IMG/VR virus record: IMGVR_UViG_3300010400_000004
Span: 1 to 64,000 of that record
DNA length: 64,000 nucleotides
From: a virus
Direction: 5' to 3' (one strand)
A program made the position numbers and the translations under genes. The notes beneath the pieces are model-generated. The model saw only the letters and a list, made by a program, of their open reading frames with translations, made no database searches and was not told the DNA's origin. How positions within the stretch are numbered: position 1 is the stretch's first letter; each line of letters begins with the position of its first letter. Of this stretch, positions 8,375 to 17,700 are shown one piece after another.

Positions 8375-9589
8375 GTGGCATTACAAAATACAAACCTGAT
8401 CATCCAGGGGGCACAACTCCCAGCGGCTTTTCGTGGAAAGCCGAATGATTTCTTCCAGGCGATTCTGGAGAGAATGAAAATCGTTTCGCCCTTCGGAACG
8501 AGCTTTATTGTCGTTGGTGATGTCGAACCGACAAGTAATCAGGGACCGTGGCTGAAGGGCGGAACCCAATGGTATGTTTATGATACCAACCTCAAACGAT
8601 ACGTGCCCCTCGACATTTCGGCCTCAGATACCGAATGGTATCAAGTCGGATCGACAACCCCAGCAACGACTACACCCCCGCTTTGGCTCAAGACATCTTC
8701 GGGGGTGACAATAGACGAACCAACTCCGGGGACTCCAGTTGCTTGGTATTTGCACGACGGCACGAACTGGATTCAATTCCCGGTTTTGATTCCCGACAGA
8801 GCGGTAACACGAGAGCAACTTTTCTGGACGGCGAATTATTTCGGCACCGCTTCAGGGACCGACAACTATTCGTTGACCTTTTCCCCAGGAACGAATTTTA
8901 CTCTTGGTGACGGCAGCAGCACTACCTTTGCCTTTTATGTAAGGTTTGCCAATGCGAACACAGGTGCAGTTACGCTCAACGTGAACGGTTCCGGTGCAAA
9001 GCCAGTAAAAAAATTCTCCAATGAGGCTGTCTTCGCCGGGGAAATCGAAGCTGGCGCAATTCATTTGCTCACTTTCGATGGAACGAATTTTCAAATCCTC
9101 AGTGCTCTTTCTACAATCGTGGCTGGTGTAATTCTTCAGGTCAAAACCACGACAGATACCACGATCGACACAACGGCCCTTGGTTTTCCATACGATAACA
9201 CGGTCCCGCAAATTACAGAGGGCGCACCGATTAACGGTCTCGACACTTCGTTTACCGCGATGCGTGCGACATCACAATTGATTGTGGATGTAAGTTTGCC
9301 GGTCGCGATTGCGGGTGCGAATGACGTTGTTGTTATCGCTTTATTCAGAGATAACGAATTGGATGCCTTGGCCGCTACTGGCGTATCGCTTGATCTAACC
9401 GCCGTGCAAAATCCGGGTATTCTTCGGGCAATTTTCGATGTCAACGACGCGATGCCTCATGTTTACAAGGTTCGTTTTGGAGTTTCTGGTGGTGGCGGAA
9501 CTGCTTCGACTAACTCAACCAGCGGTGGAACCGCTGTTTGGGGCGGTGTGCTGACTTCATCGGTAGTTATTACGGAGGTGTCGCAATGA
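8375..9589 (+). CDS. Tail-fibre-type protein A (duplicated pair)
   Basis: 404 residues from a GTG start. The first 250 or so residues (ALQNTNLIIQGAQLPAAF, then KIVSPFGTSF and SNQGPWLKGGTQW) are closely similar to the next protein. The remainder is unrelated to it and is Thr/Val-rich with Gly-rich turns near the end (VSGGGGTASTN). A shared N-terminal part with a different C-terminal part is the usual design of phage fibres: a virion-anchoring module and a host-binding module. No catalytic motif is visible. Confidence 0.65.
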   Translation: MALQNTNLIIQGAQLPAAFRGKPNDFFQAILERMKIVSPFGTSFIVVGDVEPTSNQGPWLKGGTQWYVYDTNLKRYVPLDISASDTEWYQVGSTTPATTTPPLWLKTSSGVTIDEPTPGTPVAWYLHDGTNWIQFPVLIPDRAVTREQLFWTANYFGTASGTDNYSLTFSPGTNFTLGDGSSTTFAFYVRFANANTGAVTLNVNGSGAKPVKKFSNEAVFAGEIEAGAIHLLTFDGTNFQILSALSTIVAGVILQVKTTTDTTIDTTALGFPYDNTVPQITEGAPINGLDTSFTAMRATSQLIVDVSLPVAIAGANDVVVIALFRDNELDALAATGVSLDLTAVQNPGILRAIFDVNDAMPHVYKVRFGVSGGGGTASTNSTSGGTAVWGGVLTSSVVITEVSQ

Positions 9590-11034
9590 GTCTCCAAAAT
9601 ACAAACCTGATTATTCAGGGGGCACCTCTACCGGCTGCTTTCAAAGGAAAGCCGAATGATTTGTTTGTTGCGATGCTGGAAAGAATGAAAATCGTTTCGC
9701 CATTTGGAACGAGCTTTTTCGTTATATCCGACGTAATGCCGAGCAGCAATCAAGGTCCGTGGCTGAAGGGTGGAACGCAGTGGTGGGTTTTCGATCCGAA
9801 CCTCAAGACATACGTTCCTCTCGACATCAGTGAATCGGAGACAAAATGGTATCAAGTCGGAAAAGATACTCCGACAAATACTAATCCTCCCCTCTGGCTG
9901 AAGACAACGGAAAACGCAACAGAAGCAAAACCGAAGTTCGGGACTCCTATTGCGTGGTATTTGTTCGATGGAGCAACTTGGGTTCAACTTCCGGTTTTGA
10001 TTGAGGATCGGTCACTCCTTGCTCGTAAGTTCGATTACAAAGCAAATTTTTACGGCACTGCCTCAGGCACCAACAACTATTCGTTGTCCTTCGATCCGAA
10101 CACCGCATTCGATTACGGTAACGGAGTAACTGAGGCTTTCGCTGGTTATGTCAAATTCACGAACGCTAACACAGGCGCGGTTACACTCAGCTTAAATGGC
10201 GGCGGTGGAGCGCCGGTGAAGAAAGACGTGAATCAAGACTTGACTGCCGGAGAGATTGCGGCAGGTCAAATTTTGCTTCTGGTATTCGATGGAACGAATT
10301 TTCAAGTAATGTCCGGGCTGACTTCCACTGAAGTAATACCCGGTCCGATTGGCGGAGTGGGGATTTCCTTCGGTCTTATCATCACTAACGATTCTTTCGT
10401 TCCGGACGAGCAACTCGTTATTACTGCTGACGCAGTTGTAATGCAGAATCCCAGCGGAGGTAATTTTCAATCGAACTCAGTCAACGTTACTCTCGACATT
10501 ACGACCACTGGACTAGGTGGACTCGATACTGGTTCTGCAACGGCGGACACTTGGTATTACGTCTGGTTGATTTCGAACGGGACGAACACGAACGGAATTT
10601 TTTCCCTCAGTTCGACGACCCCGACACTGCCTGCCGGATACACTTTCAAGGCGTTACTTGGAGCGATTCGGACTGATTCGACGATCGATTTGTTCAAAAT
10701 CTGGCAGACAGAAAAACGGACGAGTATTCTCACGACTACCATCGCGAAGGGTCCGGACGGTTTTCAGGATTTTTCAACTCTGGTTCCGCCGATTGCGAAA
10801 ACGGTTTTCGGTTCAAGCTCTCCCTCTGGCGGACCGAACGCAAGCGGCGTGCTAACAATTGCTGGTGATGCGAATCTTGTGGGTGGGGTTTCTTCGTTCC
10901 TTCAGATTGTCGCTGCGTCTGATACCGCCTGGGCAGGATATTTTGAAGTTCCGTTGATTACTCCCCAGCAGGTTTATGCAACTTTGGCGGGAACGGTGGG
11001 AGTCGATTTCAACATCGCTGGATTCGTTCTATGA
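9586..11034 (+). CDS. Tail-fibre-type protein B (duplicated pair)
   Basis: 482 residues from the ATG at 9586, chosen because it overlaps the previous stop as ATGA, has GGAGG upstream, and gives the same N terminus as its paralogue (SLQNTNLIIQGAPLPAAF). The shared N-terminal module covers about 235 residues, including ANTGAVTL.LNG and LLLVFDGTNFQ. The C-terminal half differs and contains a beta-rich stretch (TADTWYYVWLISNGTNTNG) typical of fibre tips. The pair probably arose by duplication with exchange of the receptor-binding end. Confidence 0.65.
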   Translation: MSLQNTNLIIQGAPLPAAFKGKPNDLFVAMLERMKIVSPFGTSFFVISDVMPSSNQGPWLKGGTQWWVFDPNLKTYVPLDISESETKWYQVGKDTPTNTNPPLWLKTTENATEAKPKFGTPIAWYLFDGATWVQLPVLIEDRSLLARKFDYKANFYGTASGTNNYSLSFDPNTAFDYGNGVTEAFAGYVKFTNANTGAVTLSLNGGGGAPVKKDVNQDLTAGEIAAGQILLLVFDGTNFQVMSGLTSTEVIPGPIGGVGISFGLIITNDSFVPDEQLVITADAVVMQNPSGGNFQSNSVNVTLDITTTGLGGLDTGSATADTWYYVWLISNGTNTNGIFSLSSTTPTLPAGYTFKALLGAIRTDSTIDLFKIWQTEKRTSILTTTIAKGPDGFQDFSTLVPPIAKTVFGSSSPSGGPNASGVLTIAGDANLVGGVSSFLQIVAASDTAWAGYFEVPLITPQQVYATLAGTVGVDFNIAGFVL

Positions 11035-11471
11035 CGTTAAATGAGCAGCAGATGAGACGCTTTGTCAGCACTGTTCTGGAAGCGAGACCTGACTTGAACG
11101 AACGGGAACCGGGCGGATTCGCCAAAATCAACTCGGAGTTTTTGACGGACTGCTGGTCGAAACTAATGGGAATCGGCGCAGGCGTGGCTTATGGCGAAGA
11201 AATCGACGGCGAACCGGTTGGGTTCTTGATCGGTAGCCATACGGAAGACGCGATGACCGGTGTTCGGACAGCTTTTGAGTATCTTTTTGTGATGAAACAC
11301 GGTCATAACGGAATCAACCTTTTGAAAGAATTCGAAGAAGGTGCGAAATTGGATGATTGTAAACAGTGCGTGGTGGGGTGCAATACTGTGTATAAACACG
11401 AAGCAGTAGGTTACTGGTGGTCAATGGTTGGATATAAACTGTGCTCGCAATCGTTTCAGAAATGGGTATGA
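11031..11471 (+). CDS. Small protein with GNAT-like pattern, structural cluster
   Basis: 146 residues, ATGA overlap with the preceding fibre gene. The middle (GVAYGEEIDGEPVGFLIGSH, then AFEYLFVMKHGHNGINLLKEFE) has the strand-turn-strand-helix rhythm of GNAT acetyltransferase-like folds. Such folds occur in some podovirus internal or tail-associated proteins. The acetyl-CoA loop is not clearly present, so it may be a structural derivative. A homing endonuclease gene is inserted directly after it. Confidence 0.4.
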   Translation: MTLNEQQMRRFVSTVLEARPDLNEREPGGFAKINSEFLTDCWSKLMGIGAGVAYGEEIDGEPVGFLIGSHTEDAMTGVRTAFEYLFVMKHGHNGINLLKEFEEGAKLDDCKQCVVGCNTVYKHEAVGYWWSMVGYKLCSQSFQKWV

Positions 11472-12115
11472 AGACTTTTTTAATTTATGCTTTGAAAGAA
11501 CCCGATACTGGAGAGATTCGGTATTTTGGAAAGACCTGTCAACGAATCAAAAGTCGATTTAAAGGGCATCTCCACAATAAAGTGAAGTCTCATACTACTA
11601 ATTGGATCAAAGGATTAAAATTTCAAGGGCAGAGGCCAGGATACGAAATATTGATGACCGGACTCAATAACGAGGAAGCCTCTGAAGAAGAAATAAATTT
11701 GATTTTGTGGGGTAGGAAAACCGGACTGAGATTGACTAATCAAGCTTTGGGTGGTGACGGGAATCCCGGCTTAAAGCACTCTGAAGAGACCCGGAAAAAA
11801 ATCAGTCTTAGAAACTCTGGACTAAAGAGAACTGAAGTTTTTAAACAGAATTTAAGAACCCAAAGGATAGGTTCGGGAAATCCCATGTTTGGAAAGTCCG
11901 GAGATTTATCACCTCGCGGCGGCAAAGGAATTTCCGGATTTTTCGGGGTTACTACCACAAGAGGTTTGAAATGGAGAGCGAGTCTCCATTTTCAAGGTAA
12001 AAACATTCACATCGGTTGTTTCAAGACGGCAGAAGAAGCAGCCCGAGCGTATGATACTGCCGCACTAAAATATTTTGGCGAATTTGCCCGGATCAACTTT
12101 CCGGTAACTCGTTGA
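11468..12115 (+). CDS. GIY-YIG homing endonuclease fused to NUMOD3 and AP2 domains
   Basis: 215 residues from the ATG at 11468, which overlaps the previous stop. Residues 1-90 are GIY-YIG (FLIYALKEPDTGEIRYFGKT). NUMOD3-like repeats follow (ETRKKISLRNSG, NPMFGKSGD). The last 60 residues are an AP2/ERF-type DNA-binding domain (GFFGVTTTRGLKWRASL, IHIGCFKTAEEAARAYDTA, FGEFARINF). AP2 is more often joined to HNH than to GIY-YIG nucleases. It lies between a structural gene and an internal virion gene whose start region looks disturbed. Confidence 0.9.
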   Translation: MKTFLIYALKEPDTGEIRYFGKTCQRIKSRFKGHLHNKVKSHTTNWIKGLKFQGQRPGYEILMTGLNNEEASEEEINLILWGRKTGLRLTNQALGGDGNPGLKHSEETRKKISLRNSGLKRTEVFKQNLRTQRIGSGNPMFGKSGDLSPRGGKGISGFFGVTTTRGLKWRASLHFQGKNIHIGCFKTAEEAARAYDTAALKYFGEFARINFPVTR

Positions 12116-12140
12116 TAGAAAGGCATTTACGGGCGACATT

Positions 12141-13118
12141 TTGGGTTTTGTTGGATCGATCGTTAGTTCGCAAATTTCCGCGAAGGCGCAGAAAGACATT
12201 GCTAACCGGCAAATCAATGCGCTGGAGCGCCAACGGCAATTTGTCTATGACCAGCTCGATCCGTCGCGCTTGCAGCAAGCCGCACTCAAGGGCGACATCG
12301 AGAACGTCAAGCAACGCCTGGAGCTTCAGAAGAAAGTCGATCCAGAACTTTTCAAATTGCGCTTCGGCGCGGAAGCAGGAATCAATGAAGCCCTTAATCA
12401 ACTTACCAGTGGTGGAGGTGTCGATGTCGAAAAGCAAGCCGCGAAAGAAGCTCTCGCCGGAACAGATGTCGCTGCCCAGGCGAAACAAAAACTCATCGAT
12501 GCCGCTTTGGAGCAATTGAGTCTTGGCGCAACTTTGCCCCCGGATGTCCAGGCGGAGCTGGTGAAGGCCGGTTTGGAGAAGGGCGGTCTCGTGACTGGTG
12601 CGGCTGGCCCGAGAGGTGTCGGCGGAACTCTCGCAAGAACGGTTCTCGGTCAGGGCGGCATTGCGCTCCAGCAGCAACGACAACAAGCCGCTTCAGGATT
12701 ACTCGGGCGAGCACAAGATTTGGAGACGCAGCGTTCGCAATTACTCGGGACACTTTTCCCGAACCTAGCGACGACTCAGCTCAACAGATTGAAGGGAACC
12801 GAAGGTGCCCTAGCATTTTCTAATGAGATGACACCGAACGCGGGACTGAGTGGAAAAGACATTGTAAATCTTTGGCTCAGTCGTGTTGGTGCGAACAGCT
12901 CTCTCGAATCTCAGAAAACTCAAGCCGATTACCTGGGGGGTATCAACCGGGCAGCGGCGTTGCAACAAGGATACGGAGCTGCGACTTCTTATGCGGCGAA
13001 TGGGGTTCCGAATACAGCTAGTTTTTTCAAAACAAATACTGATACTAGCTCATACCCGGTGTCTAAAGATATTGTGACTCGAAATCCTACCCCTAACAAT
13101 TATTATCCAGTTGGATAG
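12141..13118 (+). CDS. Internal-virion-type protein, Ala/Gln-rich helical
   Basis: 325 residues if the TTG at 12141 is used. The frame is open from 12117 with no ATG, GTG or TTG before 12141, although a GAAAGG ribosome-binding-like sequence lies at 12117-12122, too far away for that TTG. The N terminus (GFVGSIVSSQISAKAQ) and the long Gln/Ala/Leu helical body fit small proteins ejected with podovirus DNA. The C terminus is Asn/Tyr rich. Genes for two further internal-type proteins follow. Confidence 0.65.
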   Translation: MGFVGSIVSSQISAKAQKDIANRQINALERQRQFVYDQLDPSRLQQAALKGDIENVKQRLELQKKVDPELFKLRFGAEAGINEALNQLTSGGGVDVEKQAAKEALAGTDVAAQAKQKLIDAALEQLSLGATLPPDVQAELVKAGLEKGGLVTGAAGPRGVGGTLARTVLGQGGIALQQQRQQAASGLLGRAQDLETQRSQLLGTLFPNLATTQLNRLKGTEGALAFSNEMTPNAGLSGKDIVNLWLSRVGANSSLESQKTQADYLGGINRAAALQQGYGAATSYAANGVPNTASFFKTNTDTSSYPVSKDIVTRNPTPNNYYPVG

Positions 13119-13119
13119 T

Positions 13120-13245
13120 ATGAAAAACGCAAGGGCCGAGATTAAAAACGTGGCGAGCGTCTCGATAAATTCGGGACAAACCGCGAAACCGGACACCTCA
13201 GTTCAGATTTATGGACTGAAGAAACTTTTGAAACAACCGAAATAA
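13120..13245 (+). CDS. 41-residue protein between internal virion genes
   Basis: An ATG 1 nt after the preceding stop opens a 41-codon frame ending 2 nt before the next start. The product is basic (MKNARAEIKNVASV, ending LKKLLKQPK). The exact fit between its two neighbours is the main evidence. Function is unknown. Confidence 0.45.
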   Translation: MKNARAEIKNVASVSINSGQTAKPDTSVQIYGLKKLLKQPK

Positions 13246-13247
13246 AT

Positions 13248-14771
13248 ATGGCAGCGATCGGGCAGGAACCAGACGTGCAGCTTAGACCGGAACTATCGAC
13301 GAACCGGACGCCGATTGATTTTAACGTGGAGCAGAATGCGGTAGCTCAACTCTCCGACGCTTTTCGTAAAGGAGTTGTCACGGCTGACGACCTCATTGAG
13401 CGTTATGGCACACTAGCAAAGACGAAAGAGAAAGCGCAAATCCAGGGTCTCGATGAGTTTTTGTCACCCGAAGCAATCCAAGCTCGCCAGCAACAAACCG
13501 CTTTGATGGGATCGAAAGCGAAACAAGAAATCGCTCTTGCCCCTGCTGAGGAAGCGGCCAAGAAAGCTACGTATGAAGCAACTCGAATCGCTGCCGAACA
13601 GGGCGATAATGCTTCGGTTCGAAAAATTGCGATCGAAAACGGTTTTGGTGGGAATCTTTCTCCCTATTCGGCAGTCAATAAAGATCAAGATTTGAAGGCT
13701 TATCAAGACGCGGTAGCGTATAAAGCGGCAGTTTCCGGGGCTATCGAACTCGGAAAAGATGTTGACCGGCGCGAGCATGTTCAAGATGTTACCAAGGGCG
13801 GAATTCAAACAATTACGAAAGATTCATCGAAGGATACTCTCGCAAGTAAAACCTCCGGACACGATTATACGAAAGAAGAAACCGGTAAAGCGGCTGCACT
13901 CGCCCGAATGACCCCGCAACAATGGATTGCTGAAGGACGGCCCACACTCGGTCAATATGTTTACGGGGTAAAACCAACAGAACAACCGGCGAATAAACCG
14001 GACAAAGTTGTTCAACCTGTTTCGGAATTAGTCACCCCTCGGGTGACAACGGAGACCACGACTTATGGCGCGGACGGTTCTCGAACGGTGACTAAAAAAG
14101 TCGTCGATCCGACAGAACATCCTGATTTGCCGTTGCCGGATAATGTGACTACCTCTAAAGAGGTGGATAAACCGATGACCGCCGATGACAAAGGAAAAAT
14201 TCTCGGTCAGGTTCGAACCGCCGATGAAATGGCGGAGAAAATCAATGCTGCCCAGGCAATCGTTCACGATGAAGCTCTTCAAGCAGTCGGACCGGGGGCA
14301 CTTCAGGGGACTCGTATTGCTCAGACTTTGAATAAAGTGGGGGCCGCTTTTGGTAGTGATATCGCCGTCAAAAAAGCCGAGGCACAAAACCAACTCGATC
14401 AGTTCATCGCACAGAGTATTCAGAACACGATTCGATCGATGGCTGGTTCCGGAAACAGAGTCATGCAAGCTGAAATTGATCCTCACACCGGTTTGTTCAC
14501 TCGTGCAAATCCAACAATGTCCAGCACACCGGCAACCTGGGATAAATGGTTTGGCGAAATGAGAGATTTATTTTCTCGCGCACGGGAAGATTCTGTAAGT
14601 TTGTTACCCGATGAATTGAAGGGCAATGTTCCGAAGGCACCAGTTCCAGTAATTCCCAAAGGAGTCGGGGCGGAAACAAACCCTTCGGCTGCTCCTTCCA
14701 AGGTCGTGAACATTCCCGGCATTGGTAAAGGACATTACGACCCGGTAAAGAAGAAATTCATCGTTGAATAA
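13248..14771 (+). CDS. Internal-virion-type protein, unknown
   Basis: 507 residues, mostly helical and low in aromatic residues. Residues 20-190 are Ala/Glu/Lys-rich. A Thr/Pro/Val-rich linker at about 245-300 includes TTETTTYGADGSRTVTKKV, and a second helical domain runs from about 315. The C terminus (IPGIGKGHYDPVKKKF) is a short tail. It overlaps the giant protein gene by one base. Size, composition and position suggest a DNA-ejection or core protein. No enzymatic motif is seen. Confidence 0.6.
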   Translation: MAAIGQEPDVQLRPELSTNRTPIDFNVEQNAVAQLSDAFRKGVVTADDLIERYGTLAKTKEKAQIQGLDEFLSPEAIQARQQQTALMGSKAKQEIALAPAEEAAKKATYEATRIAAEQGDNASVRKIAIENGFGGNLSPYSAVNKDQDLKAYQDAVAYKAAVSGAIELGKDVDRREHVQDVTKGGIQTITKDSSKDTLASKTSGHDYTKEETGKAAALARMTPQQWIAEGRPTLGQYVYGVKPTEQPANKPDKVVQPVSELVTPRVTTETTTYGADGSRTVTKKVVDPTEHPDLPLPDNVTTSKEVDKPMTADDKGKILGQVRTADEMAEKINAAQAIVHDEALQAVGPGALQGTRIAQTLNKVGAAFGSDIAVKKAEAQNQLDQFIAQSIQNTIRSMAGSGNRVMQAEIDPHTGLFTRANPTMSSTPATWDKWFGEMRDLFSRAREDSVSLLPDELKGNVPKAPVPVIPKGVGAETNPSAAPSKVVNIPGIGKGHYDPVKKKFIVE

Positions 14772-17700
14772 TGCCAACGACCCTCGAAAGTCTCGATCTC
14801 GAACAGAGGTTGTCTCGCCCGAAACAACCTCTTTTCGATCCTACCCAGGTTGTCGGCTCAGAACCCGTGGAAGACACCACGGTTTCTGCACTCAGAGCAC
14901 AACCAATTCCGGACCTGAAGGGCTATATCGATCCTGCCGATTTGGAGCAGGGTCCGCCAGCTCCGCCTCCCGAACCACCAAAACCGGGCGATGAGGTTGA
15001 TCTAACGCCTGAACAACTCGCGGAGTATCGAAAGCAAACCGGGGAACTCGATCCGCTTCTCGATTTCACCCCCGAGCAACTCGCCCAAATCGAAATCAAC
15101 GATCCGGAGGGCGGAAATTTGCGACGGATGTATATGGATCGACCAGACCTGATTGGTGATCCGGACACAATCAAGAAACTCGCCCAGGCGAATAAACTCG
15201 TTCACGCGAGGCACGAAATTCCGACTGCGGGATTGCCGCCCGAGGTTGCCCTTGGTGCTCGTGTTGTCGGTCTCGGAGAGACGGCGATCGAGGCGGCGAA
15301 GCACATGCACCCGCTCAAGGCGGCGAAAGATTTTGCCGTGGGTGTGGCGAAGTATGCGAAGAATGCGATTCAGGGAATAGCTAGTCCGTTTGTGCCTGAG
15401 GAAACCCAGCAAGAATATCGACAAAAGGCGGCGGAGAACCTTGCTGCGTCTGAATTGGCAGTTACCGGACTTGCTGGTGGTGTTCGGACGGCGGCACACA
15501 AAGCCGCTCAGGTTGCCGGAATTGCAAAACCGTATTCAGAACTAACCGACCACGAAGCAACCGACCTTTTCTTTTCCGATTTAACAAAGGAAGCGGAACG
15601 TCAAAGAATCGTGACCGGCAAAGGCGCTATCACACAGCAAATCGCCGGTCCGGTGATTGAGGAACTGGCGCAAGCAGGCAAACCGATCAGGCCGGAAGAG
15701 GTTTCTCAACTTGCGGCTGGTGATCCATTCACTTTTTATGCTTTCGCAAAAGGATTCGGCGCGGCTGGGAGTCTGGTTCCTGCCGAAGCGAAAGCAGTAT
15801 TGAACGATGCCGCTACCTGGGTTGGCGAAGTCAGCGCGGAGTCTGCCGGAACCGCGCTTGAAGGAATCGGCGCGGCTGCTAAGAATCTCGCGAAGCCGAT
15901 TGAAGTTGTTTCTCGACAACCGAGCAGATTTTTCAAGACTGGAATCAGTGGTGGACTTTCCAAAATCGCAAAAGAAGTTGGGAAAAGAGTCCCAGGTGCC
16001 GCCGAAGGAGTTGAACAAATCGGAAAAGAGATTCGCCTGGGTGAACGCGCACCATTAGAAAATTACGGTGGAATCGTCAGTGACTCCGCCCAATTTGTTC
16101 GGGACGCAATCGAAGCGACTCCCGGTGCTGCTGGCCATGTTGCGGCAGGCGGACTTTTCGATGTATCGACGGCGGCAGTAATGTCGGAATTTCCCGAGGA
16201 AGAACGAGGAACTGGCATCGGTCTCGCGTTCGGGTTACTCGGTGCGGGTCGCGGACTTGCGGGACGAGTTATCAGCGGTCAGGAAATTGCGCCTCGCAAT
16301 TGGGGAACCAAAACGCAGATACCAACCAGCGGACCTTTCAAGGGAAGCGCGTTCGATCAACAACATGAGGGAGCTTATCGCGGGGCAGCTCCAGCAGTGA
16401 AACAGCGAATCAACGCAGTGCGGGAATTTCTTCGAACTGCCGCGCCCGGAGTTGATTTGTTTTATGTCCCCGATAAAGCTACGTTTAAACAGTCTCTCAT
16501 CGACCAGGGAGTTTCGGAAGCAGACGCGGAACTTTGGTCAAGTTCTCAAGGTCTTTCGCTCCGAGACTTGAATGGAAAACCGGTTGCTTTTGCCGCCAAC
16601 ATTGACGCAGCTCCACACGAGTCTTTTCATCCGTTCCAAGATGTCATAGGAAAACAAGCCAACGACGCCCTCAATCAAAAAGTGTTGTCAGCTTACACCG
16701 AGGCAGAGATAAATCAACGCGGAGCAACCGATGCGAAGAATCTCGGATGGGACGGCAAAGGCGATTACCGGGATTTTCTTCTCGACGTGACTGGAGAAGG
16801 CTACGCGCAAGCAATCGATTCTCTCACGCAAGAAGCCGCGAGAATCATTGAATTTTCTACAGGTCAGAAGGCGACTCCTGCTGATGCTAAGGCCCAGGCA
16901 ATGCAGATGTTCAACGATGCAATGACTGAGGCGACGAGCAAAAATCCAGGTGTGTCGCCTGAAGCGATCCGTCGAAATGTGTGGCGGGGTCTGCTTACTG
17001 AAGAGCAGCAAAAAGCGGCAGCGAATAACTACATTGCAAACGAAATTTCCGCCGATACTTGGTCAGCCGTTTTCAAGCACGGAAAAGACCCGAAAGGATT
17101 GGTGAGGCGGTTTGCGAAGGTCGCAAGCACTTTCGTTCAATTACTCGGTGGTGAACCTCTCGAAGGACGATTCGAAGATTACACACCACTCCGCAAAAAA
17201 GCGGTTGAAGCGGTGCGTGAAGCGGCCAGAGCCAGAACGGAGCAACCACCGAAACTTTTCGGTGAAGAACCGACAGTGACGCCGAAGATTCCGGAAGCAC
17301 CTGTTGCACCTCGGGCACCGTCACCATCACCAGTTTCGCCTCCAGGCACTCCTGAGGAAGAAGCGAAGATTACTAAAGACGTTGCTGCTACCGCTCCGGA
17401 AACTCCAACTGGTCCGGAAGTAAATGCTCAATCTCAGCGGGATATTCTCGGAACAATGGCGGAAGCGAAGGCAGGCAATTACGGAGTGAAAATCACTCGC
17501 CGTGCCGCTCCAGGCACTCCAGCAGGCGCAATTGAAGTCAGCCGGGGACGCCGCCGAGAACAGATTGAGACTGCCCGGGGAATTCCGGACGATCAAAAGC
17601 CGCTTTGGGAGAAAAATTTTACGCCGGTCAAGACGGTAAAACTGAATGACGGCAGCATTCAAGAGCAAGGCTGGTCGCCGGAAGTTCTCGCTGCGAATGC

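Noticed and set aside
9538-9585. Upstream start for the second fibre gene
   Set aside because: It would add 16 residues absent from the paralogue. ATG 9586 has GGAGG upstream and overlaps the previous stop.
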